Shown here piece after piece: positions 45,201 to 52,838 of a stretch of 64,000 nucleotides of DNA. This DNA comes from Levilactobacillus namurensis (lineage in GTDB: Bacteria > Bacillota > Bacilli > Lactobacillales > Lactobacillaceae): NCBI RefSeq assembly GCF_032197885.1, contig NZ_CP134159.1, positions 1,426,001 to 1,490,000 of the forward strand, given 5' to 3'. Position 1 is the stretch's first letter, and each line of letters starts with the position of its first letter. The notes below the pieces were generated by a model. The model did not search any database. It was given only the letters and a program-made list of their open reading frames with translations, and was not told where the DNA came from. A program made the translations under genes and the position numbers.

Positions 45201-45739
45201 TTTTGAACCCCCGCCTGGGTAGCATCGGAAAAGTCTTGATTCAAGACGTCCGCCCCAGTGACGTAGGTCGTTACCCCAGAAGTCTTAGCCAATTGGGTGA
45301 TCTGCGAACGAATCTTCGTAATCGAATGACGCGACGTCTGATGAACGTTCAGCTGGAGTAGCTGGGTACTCTTATCCTTTGAGATCAGCTGGGAAGCGGC
45401 GGTCGAACTATCGCTCGCTGCCGTGATCGACCGAATCTGGTACTGGTCCGCGTGGTTCTTGATCCGTTGGACCGTTTGGTCGATGTGCTCATTTTGCGTC
45501 TGGGTCAGTGCCGAATCGCCGTTGTTGAAGACCACGACCACCGCCGTGGTGCCCCGCTGCGAACGGCCCCATTGTTTCTGCATGTTGGTGGCCCGGGTAC
45601 TTTGATAATTGCTGGGAACCGTAATCTGGCCCTTATCTGCCACCAACTTACTCATGTTCGGAATCGTGATCACGGCTAGCATAACAATCACCAGCCAGCC
45701 GATCACGTTCCAGATGTAATGCTTATTCATCCATCGCAT
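42221..45739 (-). CDS. MMPL family RND-type exporter with internal coiled-coil domain
   Basis: This 1172-residue protein has one N-terminal helix, a first external domain, five helices (residues about 180-380), a very long external domain (about 400-920), then six C-terminal helices. The external domain contains two blocks of LxxG-type repeats (SGANKLASGASQVSS; ASSTGQLASGASQVASG), as in YhgE/Pip-like proteins. The RND motif GTDYNILLYNEFRERL and the C-terminal GVDYSIFLMRKYREY flank the proton path. Substrates of such actinobacterial and firmicute exporters are lipids or envelope compounds; here unknown. AAGGAGG precedes the ATG. It is coupled to an Rrf2 regulator 48 bases upstream. Confidence 0.93.
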   Translation of the reverse strand: MRWMNKHYIWNVIGWLVIVMLAVITIPNMSKLVADKGQITVPSNYQSTRATNMQKQWGRSQRGTTAVVVVFNNGDSALTQTQNEHIDQTVQRIKNHADQYQIRSITAASDSSTAASQLISKDKSTQLLQLNVHQTSRHSITKIRSQITQLAKTSGVTTYVTGADVLNQDFSDATQAGVQKTEIIAAIFIFLVLWFVFRSPVTPLFSLLTVAVSVITSVSVVANLVDRFNFPFSNFTEVFIVIVLFGIGTDYNILLYNEFRERLANGKDRYTATREAIRIGGRTVLYSGLSVLIGMSVLGFANFSLYRSAVGIAVGVVVLLAVLLTLNPFFMAICGPHMFWPVKKFQGEGDSRLWHGMAKHAMIRPVITLIITGIIFIPLALTSHGTLDYDNLVEIGDNVPAKQGFKVVQKHFSKGTAEPTTIYIQSNHKLDNEKSLMLIDRLTKQLQQSDGVKTVASVTQPGGKAIKALYVRNQMSTVTGGLVKAQQGVNKINKGLKSAHSQLASQNVSGAVSGANKLASGASQVSSGANKLNNGTQKVASGASQVSSGAGKLNSGSQSLSSGAESLSDGTQTLQSGISQVTAGLNQLNTKVSSASGGKQAAELAQLEAALPQLNAAIQQLNTQVAGSSTGSTSGVTSSLTTIGNQTKDIATQLQNIKNSVGTVNSVSMSEVEAAFTSAGAPLSAAQKQVMSGVLAKQTAAQKQLTSTLNSSLAKIGSDASAIGNADKTVASQLQSLQSSTSTLQTAVATLAQKANVVLPGAATALQAASSQSSQLSSATGQLSSAMNTINGRIPQLVTGASVLAAGTNKLASSTGQLASGASQVASGSNQLAASTGQLASGARQVASGNQTMATQLAATSKQLAALKSGLGTATNGLSSVSTGVGSANGYLKGLQKSAAAKTFYIPSKQLHSASFAPALKTYLSPNKKLTKLTVVLDDDSSSAAAMARLPKLEKVVSGSLKGTSLGNAQVAFGGNTSQTNDINEMASGDFTRTVIIMLAGIFIALMVVTRSLVQPIVIEGILVVAYSGALTLVHWLVKPVLGTDMLTWNTPFFTFVMLISLGVDYSIFLMRKYREYLHEPGATSDKMLQAATVIGTVVISAGIILSGTFAALMPSGVMTLIQIALAVILGIVLLIILLPIVMPAVMKITYPYSGIARNADEQRTPKHSREE

Positions 45740-45786
45740 GGTTGTTTACTACCTCCTTAAAATTCTCTTCTCTCTCCTTAAAGAAC

Positions 45787-46293
45787 CTAACGGGTCAGCC
45801 ACTTGGTCCAGTCTAACTGCAAGGCTTGCGTGCCATCCGTCGGTAAGACCGCTCCAATCGTCAATGTCGCCAATTGCCGCCGGTACTGCGCCTCGGCCTG
45901 GTGGAAGACGGCCATGACGTTGGCCACCGGTTGCTGGTCCTTGAAATCTTTCAATCCGTAAGTTGCTACGAACGCCTGCTTACGTTTTAAGCCAAAGACC
46001 TTATTGACTAATCCGGTGTTCTTGACGAAGGGTTGGTGACCCTCAATCGCGTCAAAAACGTCTAACAAAGTAATCTCATGAGAATCACGCGTTAAGACGA
46101 TGCCCCCGTCCCGGCCAGGAACCGTTCGGACGATCTTGGCGACGGCCAAATGCTGCACGATTTTTTTCAAGTAACTGGTCGAAATATCCAGCCGCTCTGC
46201 CACCAAGCGACTCTGCAAAGGGCGATTACGGTCCTGGATACCAAGTAAGGCCACGATACATAACGCTTGTTCTAAACTGGGCTTCGCTTTCAC
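45787..46293 (-). CDS. Rrf2-family transcriptional regulator
   Basis: This 168-residue protein has an N-terminal winged helix (SRLVAERLDISTSYLKKIVQHLAVAKIVRTVPGRDGGIVLTR, residues 28-70), the Rrf2 signature. Its only cysteine is at position 12, so the three-Cys iron-sulfur site of IscR/NsrR is absent and another signal is likely. A GTG start with AAAGGGGAAGG upstream. It is the first gene of a two-gene operon with the MMPL exporter, which it probably represses. A strong promoter lies upstream. Confidence 0.88.
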   Translation of the reverse strand: MKAKPSLEQALCIVALLGIQDRNRPLQSRLVAERLDISTSYLKKIVQHLAVAKIVRTVPGRDGGIVLTRDSHEITLLDVFDAIEGHQPFVKNTGLVNKVFGLKRKQAFVATYGLKDFKDQQPVANVMAVFHQAEAQYRRQLATLTIGAVLPTDGTQALQLDWTKWLTR

Positions 46294-46338
46294 GATCTGC
46301 CTTCCCCTTTCCCGTTATGAAAATCTTAAACGAGATAC

Positions 46339-46366
46339 ATTATATCCCCTTTAATGAATTTTTCAA
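46339..46366 (-). promoter_or_regulatory. Promoter of the Rrf2-MMPL operon
   Basis: On the minus strand TTGAAA, a 16-base spacer and TATAAT form a near-consensus promoter 46 bases upstream of the GTG. Confidence 0.75.
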
Positions 46367-46410
46367 TACTTTACCCCTAATAAACTAACTCGAATCGGAT
46401 TGATTTTTTA

Positions 46411-46424
46411 TGTAAACGGTTTCT
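46411..46424. promoter_or_regulatory. cre-like site upstream of the Rrf2-MMPL operon
   Basis: TGTAAACGGTTTCT matches the CcpA consensus TGWAANCGNTNWCA at 13 of 14 positions. It is about 80 bases upstream of the predicted operon start point, the same relative place as the cre at pyk, so catabolite activation is possible. It also lies 72 bases downstream of the YxeA gene end. Confidence 0.45.
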
Positions 46425-46442
46425 ACCAAACCATTCTCCATT

Positions 46443-46480
46443 AATAAAGGCCCCATCGGCATCGTTTGCCAATGGGGCCT
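46443..46480 (-). terminator. Terminator after the YxeA-like gene
   Basis: On the minus strand GGCCCCATTGGCA/TGCCGATGGGGCC is followed by TTTATT, 17 bases after the stop. Confidence 0.85.
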
Positions 46481-46496
46481 CTCTAGTTAAACCAGG

Positions 46497-46901
46497 CTAA
46501 CTCATCACTAAATTCTCACGGACACTGGCCGGGACCTTTTGTGTCGCCACACGTTCCCACGATTCCACGTTCTGTCCCTTCGTGGTAATCGCTAAGTAGC
46601 AATGTGGTTTGAGGCGCCACTGGGACTCGAACGCCAGTGTGCGCGCATCCCCCTTAGCCGTATACGTCACCAGCTGGTAGCGGTATTCCTTCTCACCCGC
46701 CCCACCAATAAACGAAGAGACTGGTTTTGCCGTGGTTGAAGCATAGACCGTTTCGGTCTTCACCAACGGATTGACGTTGTCGACGGCCATGGCCAGTTCG
46801 GAATGGCGGTTCTTAGTCAGGCTAGGAACGATTACCGCCCCGCCTACGATCAAGCTCCCCAACACCACAATACCTAAAATTAACTTCCCCAAAATTTTCA
46901 T
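46497..46901 (-). CDS. YxeA family secreted protein (DUF1093)
   Basis: This 134-residue protein has an N-terminal signal/anchor (ILGKLILGIVVLGSLIVGGAVIVP) and a small extracytoplasmic domain with NPLVKTETVYASTTAK, the YRYQLVTYTAKGDARTLAF core and the KVPASVRENL ending found in YxeA/DUF1093 proteins. Members occur in many lactobacilli, sometimes as several copies; the function is unknown. It is a single gene with its own terminator. Confidence 0.85.
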   Translation of the reverse strand: MKILGKLILGIVVLGSLIVGGAVIVPSLTKNRHSELAMAVDNVNPLVKTETVYASTTAKPVSSFIGGAGEKEYRYQLVTYTAKGDARTLAFESQWRLKPHCYLAITTKGQNVESWERVATQKVPASVRENLVMS

Positions 46902-47058
46902 GTTTTCTCTCCCTGTTCGGTTAATTACTCGACTAACTAAGTGAGTAACAAAAGTATACCTAAGCTTACCCCTTTGGTCAACCCCTAGAATGAATTTTGA
47001 CGTTTTTCGCGTCTTCCTAAAAATGGCCTGCTTTTTACGGATTAATCAGTGTCACGAC

Positions 47059-47092
47059 AAAAAAACACGCATCAGCCATAGCCAATGCGTGT
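47059..47092 (-). terminator. Terminator after rpoD
   Basis: On the minus strand ACACGCAT/ATGCGTGT, perfect 8-bp stem with a 12-nt loop, is followed by seven T residues, 16 bases after rpoD. Confidence 0.88.
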
Positions 47093-47107
47093 CAGGGTTT
47101 ATTTATC

Positions 47108-48232
47108 CTATTCCAAGAAGTCTTTCAGTTGCTTGCTCCGTGAAGGGTGCCGTAACTTCCGTAAGGCCTTGGCTTCGATTTGCCGAATCCGTTCCCGGGT
47201 AACCCCGAAGACCTTGCCGACTTCTTCCAGCGTCCGAGTCCGACCATCGTCTAGGCCGAACCGCAACCGCAAAACATTTTCTTCCCGGTCAGTCAACGTG
47301 TCCAGCACGCTTTCCAACTGTTCCTTTAAGAGTTCATAAGCCGCATGGTCAGCCGGACTCGTTGCATCCTGGTCTTCAATGAAGTCACCCAGGTGTGAGT
47401 CATCCTCTTCCCCAATTGGGGTTTCCAAGGAAACGGGTTCTTGAGCAATCTTCAGGATCTCACGAACCTTTTCGGTTGGCATATCCATTTCCGCCCCAAT
47501 TTCTTCAGGCGTTGGTTCCCGCCCTAAGTCTTGGAGTAATTGCCGTTGAATCCGAATCAACTTGTTAATGGTTTCGACCATGTGGACCGGGATCCGAATC
47601 GTCCGGGCTTGGTCCGCGATGGCCCGCGTAATGGCTTGCCGAATCCACCAAGTGGCGTACGTGGAGAACTTGAACCCTTTCCGGTAATCGAATTTCTCGA
47701 CCGCCTTCATCAGGCCCATGTTCCCTTCTTGAATCAGGTCCAGGAATTGCATCCCCCGACCGACGTAACGCTTAGCGATGGAAACCACTAACCGTAAGTT
47801 GGCTTCCGCCAATTCCTGCTTGGCTTCTTCGTCGCCCTTTTCGATCCGTAAGGCTAAGGCCACTTCTTCGTCCGCCGTTAACAGGTTAACCCGCCCGATT
47901 TCCTTCAGATACATCCGGACTGGGTCGTTGATCTTAACCCCGGTAGTCGTGGAAGCTTCCTTTAATTCTTTCTTCGAAACCGCCTTTTGGGCTTTCACGG
48001 CCCGTGGGTCTGGTTCACCCTTAGCATCGACCACGCTGATCCCGGCATCCGAGATCGTCTCTAACAACTTATCCATCTGCTTCGCATCCAGCGAGTACGG
48101 GGAAGCAACTTTATCCGTTAATTCATCGTACGAGATGTTGCCGGCCTTTTTCTTGTCCTTGATTAGGGCTCGCACCGTCTTGTTGTAAGCTTTTTGGTCA
48201 AACATTGGTTGATCCGTGGTCTTTTTTGCCAT
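47108..48232 (-). CDS. rpoD: RNA polymerase primary sigma factor RpoD (SigA)
   Basis: This 374-residue sigma-70 family group 1 factor has region 1.1 at the N-terminus ([17 protein letters not shown]), region 1.2 [21 protein letters not shown] near 103, region 2 [42 protein letters not shown] at 160-205, region 3 ([19 protein letters not shown]) and region 4 [15 protein letters not shown] near 345. It directs polymerase to housekeeping promoters. It lies 16 bases after dnaG, the conserved dnaG-rpoD operon. Confidence 0.98.
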   Translation of the reverse strand: MAKKTTDQPMFDQKAYNKTVRALIKDKKKAGNISYDELTDKVASPYSLDAKQMDKLLETISDAGISVVDAKGEPDPRAVKAQKAVSKKELKEASTTTGVKINDPVRMYLKEIGRVNLLTADEEVALALRIEKGDEEAKQELAEANLRLVVSIAKRYVGRGMQFLDLIQEGNMGLMKAVEKFDYRKGFKFSTYATWWIRQAITRAIADQARTIRIPVHMVETINKLIRIQRQLLQDLGREPTPEEIGAEMDMPTEKVREILKIAQEPVSLETPIGEEDDSHLGDFIEDQDATSPADHAAYELLKEQLESVLDTLTDREENVLRLRFGLDDGRTRTLEEVGKVFGVTRERIRQIEAKALRKLRHPSRSKQLKDFLE

Positions 48233-48248
48233 TCAAATACCCCCTAGA

Positions 48249-50099
48249 CTAAACTTGCTTGTTCGCCTGTCGTTGTTGTTCCAGCTGCACAATCTCAATC
48301 ACGAGTTGCCGTTGCTGGTCCGCGTCACCCAGTCGTGTGGCTTCGCTCAAAGCCCGCTTTTTATCACGTAGCTTGGCATCCAACGGGGCTTCATCCATGA
48401 TGACCGTTAGATAGTCATCGATTTCCTGCGGGGTGACCGCCGCTAAGGAAATGGTAGTCTCCAACTCGATCACGAGTTGTTGTAACCGCTCCTCTTGGAT
48501 AAAGTCTGTAAACTGGGCGCTCTGGTAAACTTGATGCGTTTGAAAATAACCCTGGGCCAGGGTATAAATCACTTGATAATCGTCATGCACGAAACAGAAG
48601 TTGGGCACCGAACTCACCTTCGCCCACACGTTGCGGTCGTGCAATAACCAATAAAGCAGGTAACGTTCCGCCCGCTCTAACCGGGTCATCGGCCGGCGTT
48701 GCTGGCGAACCGTGACGGTCGGAGCCGTCGGCGGCGTTCGCGAGGCCGCCGTTTCCTGGTACCGGTGCCGTTCGACTTGGGCCGCTGTTTGTTGCCGGAC
48801 TTGCTTGAGTTGGGCCACCAAGGCCTCCTTATCCAGGTGAAACTCGGTCGCCAACTGATTCAAGTACAGGTCCAACGCAACGGGCTCCTTGACCTGTGCC
48901 AATAGCGGCATTGCGTCGTTCAGGTACGCCAAGCGCTCACTATCCGTCTCCAGCGCCCGGTCCCGCCGTAAATACCGCAATTGAAACCGAATCGGCGTTT
49001 CTTTAGCGCTCTGCATCACCTGCCGGAAACCTTCGTCCCCGTGTGCGCGCCGATACTCATCGGGGTCCTGCCCCTCCGGTAGCTGAATCACGCTTAACGC
49101 CAGATGACTATGCTCGCGCAAGAGACCAATGGCCCGTTGCGTTGCGCGCTGACCAGGCGTATCACCATCATAACAAATATTCAGGTGATCCGTGGTCCGC
49201 TCGATCGCGTAAATCTGCTCCGTGGTCAGACTGGTCCCCATGGACGCAATCCCGTTTAAAACCCCCGCTTGGGCGGCCGAAATCACATCCATATAGCCTT
49301 CGAACAACGTCACTTCGCCTGCTTCCCGGATTGCCGGGCGCGCTAGGTCGAAGTTAAAGAGCAACCGACTCTTGGTAAAGAGCGCCGTTTCTGGACTATT
49401 CAAGTATTTCGGTTGGTCTTCTTGCTTTTGGAGCACTCGCCCCGAAAAGGCCGCTACGTGCCCACTCGCGTTCCGTAACGGAAACATGACGCGCGCCGTA
49501 AAGCGATCCCGGAGTTCGCCCTGCTGGTTTTCGATGAAGAGGCCACTCTGCCGTAAGAGTTGATAGTCGGCTTGCCGCTGATCAAAGAACGGCTTCAATA
49601 ACCGTTGACTCGGCGCAAACCCCAATTGATAGGTCTCAATCGTCGCATCCGTTAATCCCCGGTTATGCAGGTAATCCAGCGCTGGTTGGCCCATCTCCGT
49701 GTTCACCAGGATATGGTGATACAACTTAGCAGCTTGCTCATGCAACGCGATCAATTGCCCCGTCTTTGAATTCGTAGCTGGCGCGTTGGCGTCTTGGCGA
49801 TACTCACTGTCTAGGTCTACGTGACTAAAGTCAGCGACCTTGACCACTGCTTCAGGAAAGCTAACGTGCTCCAGTTCCATCAAGAACTTAAAAACGTTGC
49901 CGCCCCGACCACAACTAAAACAGTGAAAAATCTGTTTATCTTCCGAAACGGAAAATGACGGGGTCCGTTCCTCATGGAAGGGACAAAGGCCAAATAAGTT
50001 CTTACCAGATTTCTTTAATTGAACGTACTGGCCGACCACATCCGCAATGTTCGTCGCCGTCCGGACCGTTTCAATTACTTCTTCAGGAATCTTCGCCAT
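48249..50099 (-). CDS. dnaG: DNA primase DnaG
   Basis: This roughly 616-residue primase has a zinc-binding domain (Cys-His-Cys-Cys in CPFHEERTPSFSVSEDKQ and FHCFSCG, residues 39-63), a TOPRIM core (TLFEGYMDVISAAQAG near 268) and a C-terminal DnaB-binding helical domain (PQEIDDYLTVIMDEAPL near 563). It makes RNA primers at the fork. The ATG at 50099 follows AAGGGGGCTAATG; an in-frame ATG 3 bases upstream cannot be excluded. It has its own promoter and a hairpin in the leader. Confidence 0.96.
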   Translation of the reverse strand: MAKIPEEVIETVRTATNIADVVGQYVQLKKSGKNLFGLCPFHEERTPSFSVSEDKQIFHCFSCGRGGNVFKFLMELEHVSFPEAVVKVADFSHVDLDSEYRQDANAPATNSKTGQLIALHEQAAKLYHHILVNTEMGQPALDYLHNRGLTDATIETYQLGFAPSQRLLKPFFDQRQADYQLLRQSGLFIENQQGELRDRFTARVMFPLRNASGHVAAFSGRVLQKQEDQPKYLNSPETALFTKSRLLFNFDLARPAIREAGEVTLFEGYMDVISAAQAGVLNGIASMGTSLTTEQIYAIERTTDHLNICYDGDTPGQRATQRAIGLLREHSHLALSVIQLPEGQDPDEYRRAHGDEGFRQVMQSAKETPIRFQLRYLRRDRALETDSERLAYLNDAMPLLAQVKEPVALDLYLNQLATEFHLDKEALVAQLKQVRQQTAAQVERHRYQETAASRTPPTAPTVTVRQQRRPMTRLERAERYLLYWLLHDRNVWAKVSSVPNFCFVHDDYQVIYTLAQGYFQTHQVYQSAQFTDFIQEERLQQLVIELETTISLAAVTPQEIDDYLTVIMDEAPLDAKLRDKKRALSEATRLGDADQQRQLVIEIVQLEQQRQANKQV

Positions 50100-50143
50100 C
50101 ATTAGCCCCCTTCCCATTCAGTTCCCGCACAGTCCTAGCCTTG

Positions 50144-50179
50144 AAAAGCCGCACCCCGGAAACCCGAAAAGTGCGACTT
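50144..50179 (-). terminator. Terminator-like hairpin in the dnaG leader
   Basis: On the minus strand AAGTCGCAC/GTGCGGCTT with a 16-nt loop is followed by TTTTC. It lies between the predicted dnaG-rpoD promoter and the dnaG start, so it can only act on dnaG transcripts. The T tract is short, so strength is uncertain. Confidence 0.5.
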
Positions 50180-50214
50180 GTTGACTGGAATTCGTGCGTA
50201 GAAATACATAATAT

Positions 50215-50243
50215 ATAATACCACGAAGCGCTATTTTGACCAA
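50215..50243 (-). promoter_or_regulatory. Promoter of the dnaG-rpoD operon
   Basis: On the minus strand TTGGTC, a 17-base spacer ending in TGG, and TATTAT form a promoter with a leader of about 108 bases before dnaG. Confidence 0.65.
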
Positions 50244-50283
50244 GTAAAATGGCCTAACTTTCCGAGTAGCCGCACCGCCGTTC

Positions 50284-50333
50284 AAAAACAAGCACCCCAC
50301 TGGTTCCCCCAAGGGGCACTGGTCGGGTGCTTG
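50284..50333 (-). terminator. Terminator after the prolyl aminopeptidase gene
   Basis: On the minus strand CAAGCACCCGACCAGTG pairs with CCAGTGGGGTGCTTG and is followed by TTTTTG, about 30 bases after the stop. Confidence 0.88.
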
Positions 50334-50361
50334 TCTCCAATTAAACTACTTTTTCATTAAC

Positions 50362-51240
50362 CTAGTCGTTAGCCTTCAGCCAATGATCCAACACGGCGAT
50401 AAACTCATCGTGCTGATCTAGCAGGGCTAAGTGGCGACTGTTGGCAAATAAATGCCACTTGGCACCCGGAATATGGTCGTAAACGGATTTGGCAATCAGC
50501 GGTGTACACAGGTCATCCGTCCCATTGGTAACCAGAACGGGGACCTGAATCTTGTGCAGGTCGTCAGTCACGTCAAAGTCACTAATGGTCCCATTCTCGG
50601 TGAACTCGTTCGGTCCTTCCGCAATCAGACTCGCCCGTTTTCCGTTCGTCGGGCGCCGTAATGGCTCCGGTGAATGCTCATCCGGATCATCCCAGCAATA
50701 GCGCTCCATGTACCGGTCATTCGCGGCTAGGTATTTCGGCCCCGTGAAGTTCCCCGTCCGTTCTGCCTCCGCGATAGCCGCGCGGTCTTCGTAACTTAGA
50801 TAGGAAATCAACCGGTGCTGTTCTTGGGTCCACAACTTAATAGACGCTGGCGACCCGTCGATCATCACACTTTTAATGCCGTCTTGGCTGTACTGCGTCA
50901 AGTAGAACATCTCGAGCATCCCACCCCAGGATTGGCCCAACATATGGACCTGATCCAAGTGCAGGTACTGGCGCAAGGCCACGAGCTCTTCCGCCCAGGT
51001 CTCCTTGACATAGACGCCCTCATCTTCCGGCAACGACGACTTCCCACAGCCAACTTGGTCGTACATGATCAACTGACGCCCCGTTGCCGCGTAATCGTCC
51101 AATAACTCAAAATAATTATGCGACGACCCTGGGCCCCCGTGAATCAATAATAAGGGGGCCAAGTTTGGGTTGGGTTCTCCCACGATGCGATAGTACGTCT
51201 GATAGCCGTGAAACGGCATGTAACCTTCAGTAATCTTCAT
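50362..51240 (-). CDS. pepI: Prolyl aminopeptidase (proline iminopeptidase, alpha/beta hydrolase)
   Basis: This 292-residue protein has the oxyanion region LLIHGGPGSSHNYF near residue 33 and the nucleophile Ser104 in HMLGQSWGGML, both typical of S33 prolyl aminopeptidases. Asp in TNGTDDLCTPL and His in ANSRHLALLDQH complete the triad near the C-terminus. PepI releases N-terminal proline from small peptides, useful to a peptide-dependent lactic acid bacterium. The length matches lactobacillar PepI. It stands alone in the accessory block between dnaG and glyS, with its own terminator. Confidence 0.9.
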   Translation of the reverse strand: MKITEGYMPFHGYQTYYRIVGEPNPNLAPLLLIHGGPGSSHNYFELLDDYAATGRQLIMYDQVGCGKSSLPEDEGVYVKETWAEELVALRQYLHLDQVHMLGQSWGGMLEMFYLTQYSQDGIKSVMIDGSPASIKLWTQEQHRLISYLSYEDRAAIAEAERTGNFTGPKYLAANDRYMERYCWDDPDEHSPEPLRRPTNGKRASLIAEGPNEFTENGTISDFDVTDDLHKIQVPVLVTNGTDDLCTPLIAKSVYDHIPGAKWHLFANSRHLALLDQHDEFIAVLDHWLKAND

Positions 51241-51317
51241 ATTATGTTCCTTCTTCCGCGCCAGTTTCGCTATTTGCTAATACGTCACCGATTCGTTTCC
51301 AAACGACAAGGCCTAAC

Positions 51318-51692
51318 TTATTCTTGAAAAATATACGCCCCGTACGTCGCCGTGGGTAAATGGTCAAGATCCAAGGCATCTAGTTCTGCATCTGTTAGTG
51401 GTTGAACCTGCCGAGGATTCATCAGATACCGTCCGGCTGGTAGTTGGGCAGCTACTGACCCCCCATCGTTAGTCAAGAAGATTTCCGTTCCTTCAAATGT
51501 GACCTCTTCATCCAGATTGACATCCGAGCAATGGGGGCGCTGGTCTAAGCGCATCAGAGTAATCAGGTTCAACCCATTGCTCCCGCCATTACTGACTTCA
51601 AACGGAACACCGTCACAGCTAACGGTCACCTTCTGGGCTTCGGTTCGGGTGGTGTAGACGGTACTAGGATCATCATTATGGTGTTTACTCAT
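51318..51692 (-). CDS. Hypothetical 124-residue acidic protein
   Basis: I do not recognise this family. The protein is acidic and predicted cytoplasmic, with no signal peptide or membrane segment. It has a beta-rich middle (KVTVSCDGVPFEVSNGG, VTFEGTEIFLTNDGGSV, AAQLPAGRYLMNP) and a short helical end (LTDAELDALDLDHLP). A strong ribosome site (AAAGGAGCCC) precedes the ATG, which supports a real gene. It lies upstream of pepI in the same direction, 77 bases away. Confidence 0.7.
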   Translation of the reverse strand: MSKHHNDDPSTVYTTRTEAQKVTVSCDGVPFEVSNGGSNGLNLITLMRLDQRPHCSDVNLDEEVTFEGTEIFLTNDGGSVAAQLPAGRYLMNPRQVQPLTDAELDALDLDHLPTATYGAYIFQE

Positions 51693-51812
51693 GCAATCAG
51701 GGCTCCTTTGTGATCATGATTAATTGCTTCTAAGTATACGCTAAAATCCGGTCATTCACCGTCTGATTTTCAACCAAATCTCAGGACCCTTTCTGATTAA
51801 ATTTGTGAAACG

Positions 51813-51845
51813 AACCGTATAATATGAGAATAATCTCATTATTTC
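51813..51845. promoter_or_regulatory. Palindrome over a TATAAT box in the AT-rich gap before the ABC gene
   Basis: AATATGAGA and TCTCATTATT form an inverted repeat overlapping a plus-strand TATAAT (51818-51823). The 440-base gap 51693-52133 is distinctly AT-rich compared with its surroundings, has no convincing open frame, and otherwise shows nothing I can name. An operator-promoter for the ABC gene or an unseen small RNA is possible. Confidence 0.3.
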
Positions 51846-52133
51846 GGGCTGACAAGGGGTGTCGCAGACTAAATATTGTTTGTACGTTACAATAACTTTT
51901 AAATCAACAACATATCCATATTTTTAAGCATTTTATTTTCTGAAACCATTTTTGGTCAATAGGTGGTTTGATAGTACTTACTACACTATTGTATGATACA
52001 TAAACCATAATAGAAGCATTTAATTTAAATAATTAGACTGGGCGTAAGCTCTTGCTACGAGATTCGTCTAGTAGTAGCATTAAAAACAAATTAAAGAAAA
52101 ATTAAACAGCCCTAATCCTAGGAAGTGATTGCC

Positions 52134-52838
52134 TTGAGAAAGTTCATCAATTATCCACTGTTCAGTCTTGCCATCTTCACGAGCATTTTGGCCGGTCTAG
52201 AAACGCCCTTCAATACATTTAGCTACTCATTCTTCTTCTACTTAATTGAAAAGAAACACCTTTCCTGGATCATCCCGACCATTATCGGGATGATCCTAGT
52301 CTTTGGTCTCTTTGCCCTACTTAACTACTGGAAGAATTGGACCATCAACCGTGACATCTACGCCATTAATACGCAACTCAAAACGCGTTACGTTCTTCAT
52401 AGCATCGCAGCAACCACGCTAAGTGGGCCCACCGAGTCCGACCACGTCTCCTTCTTTATGAACGATCTAAAACTCCTAGAAGATAATTATTGGCGTCAGG
52501 TCTTCAGCCTCATCGGATCAGTCGTGATGGTGTTGGGCACTTTAAGTTACGCACTTTACAGTAACGTCTTGGTCACCCTAATCTTTTTAGGCTTTATGAT
52601 TATCCCAACCCTAACTCCAAAATTATTTAGCAAAACCATCCAAGCCAAAACCACTGCTTGGTCTCAGAAAAATCAGACCTTATCCGGGACGGTTCACGAT
52701 CTCTTTCACGGCGCCCGTCTCCTTAAGCGTTACAGCGCCGTCACCGGATTCAATGGTCGCTTACACACCGGTCGTTATCCGCCATGGAACACGCTAACGC
52801 CGATCTCAAGAATCGCATCGCCCTTTCAAACAGCGTGA
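52134..52838 (+). pseudogene. N-terminal membrane half of a frameshifted ABC exporter
   Basis: A TTG start at 52134 follows AGGAAG by 8 bases. About 215 native residues carry four membrane segments (FSLAIFTSILAGLE, TIIGMILVFGLFALLNYW, VFSLIGSVVMVLGTL, NVLVTLIFLGFMIIP), the first part of an exporter-type ABC membrane domain. Near 52770 the reading frame is lost: the end of this frame (TGRYPPWNTLTPISR) is out of character. The frame one base away continues as RSLSAMEHANADLKNR into the second half. A one-base deletion explains both. Confidence 0.75.

Noticed and set aside
42221..45739. Repeats in the MMPL gene considered as CRISPR or tandem DNA repeats
   Set aside because: The units are short, degenerate and in frame with a protein coiled-coil motif; there are no unique spacers and no cas genes.
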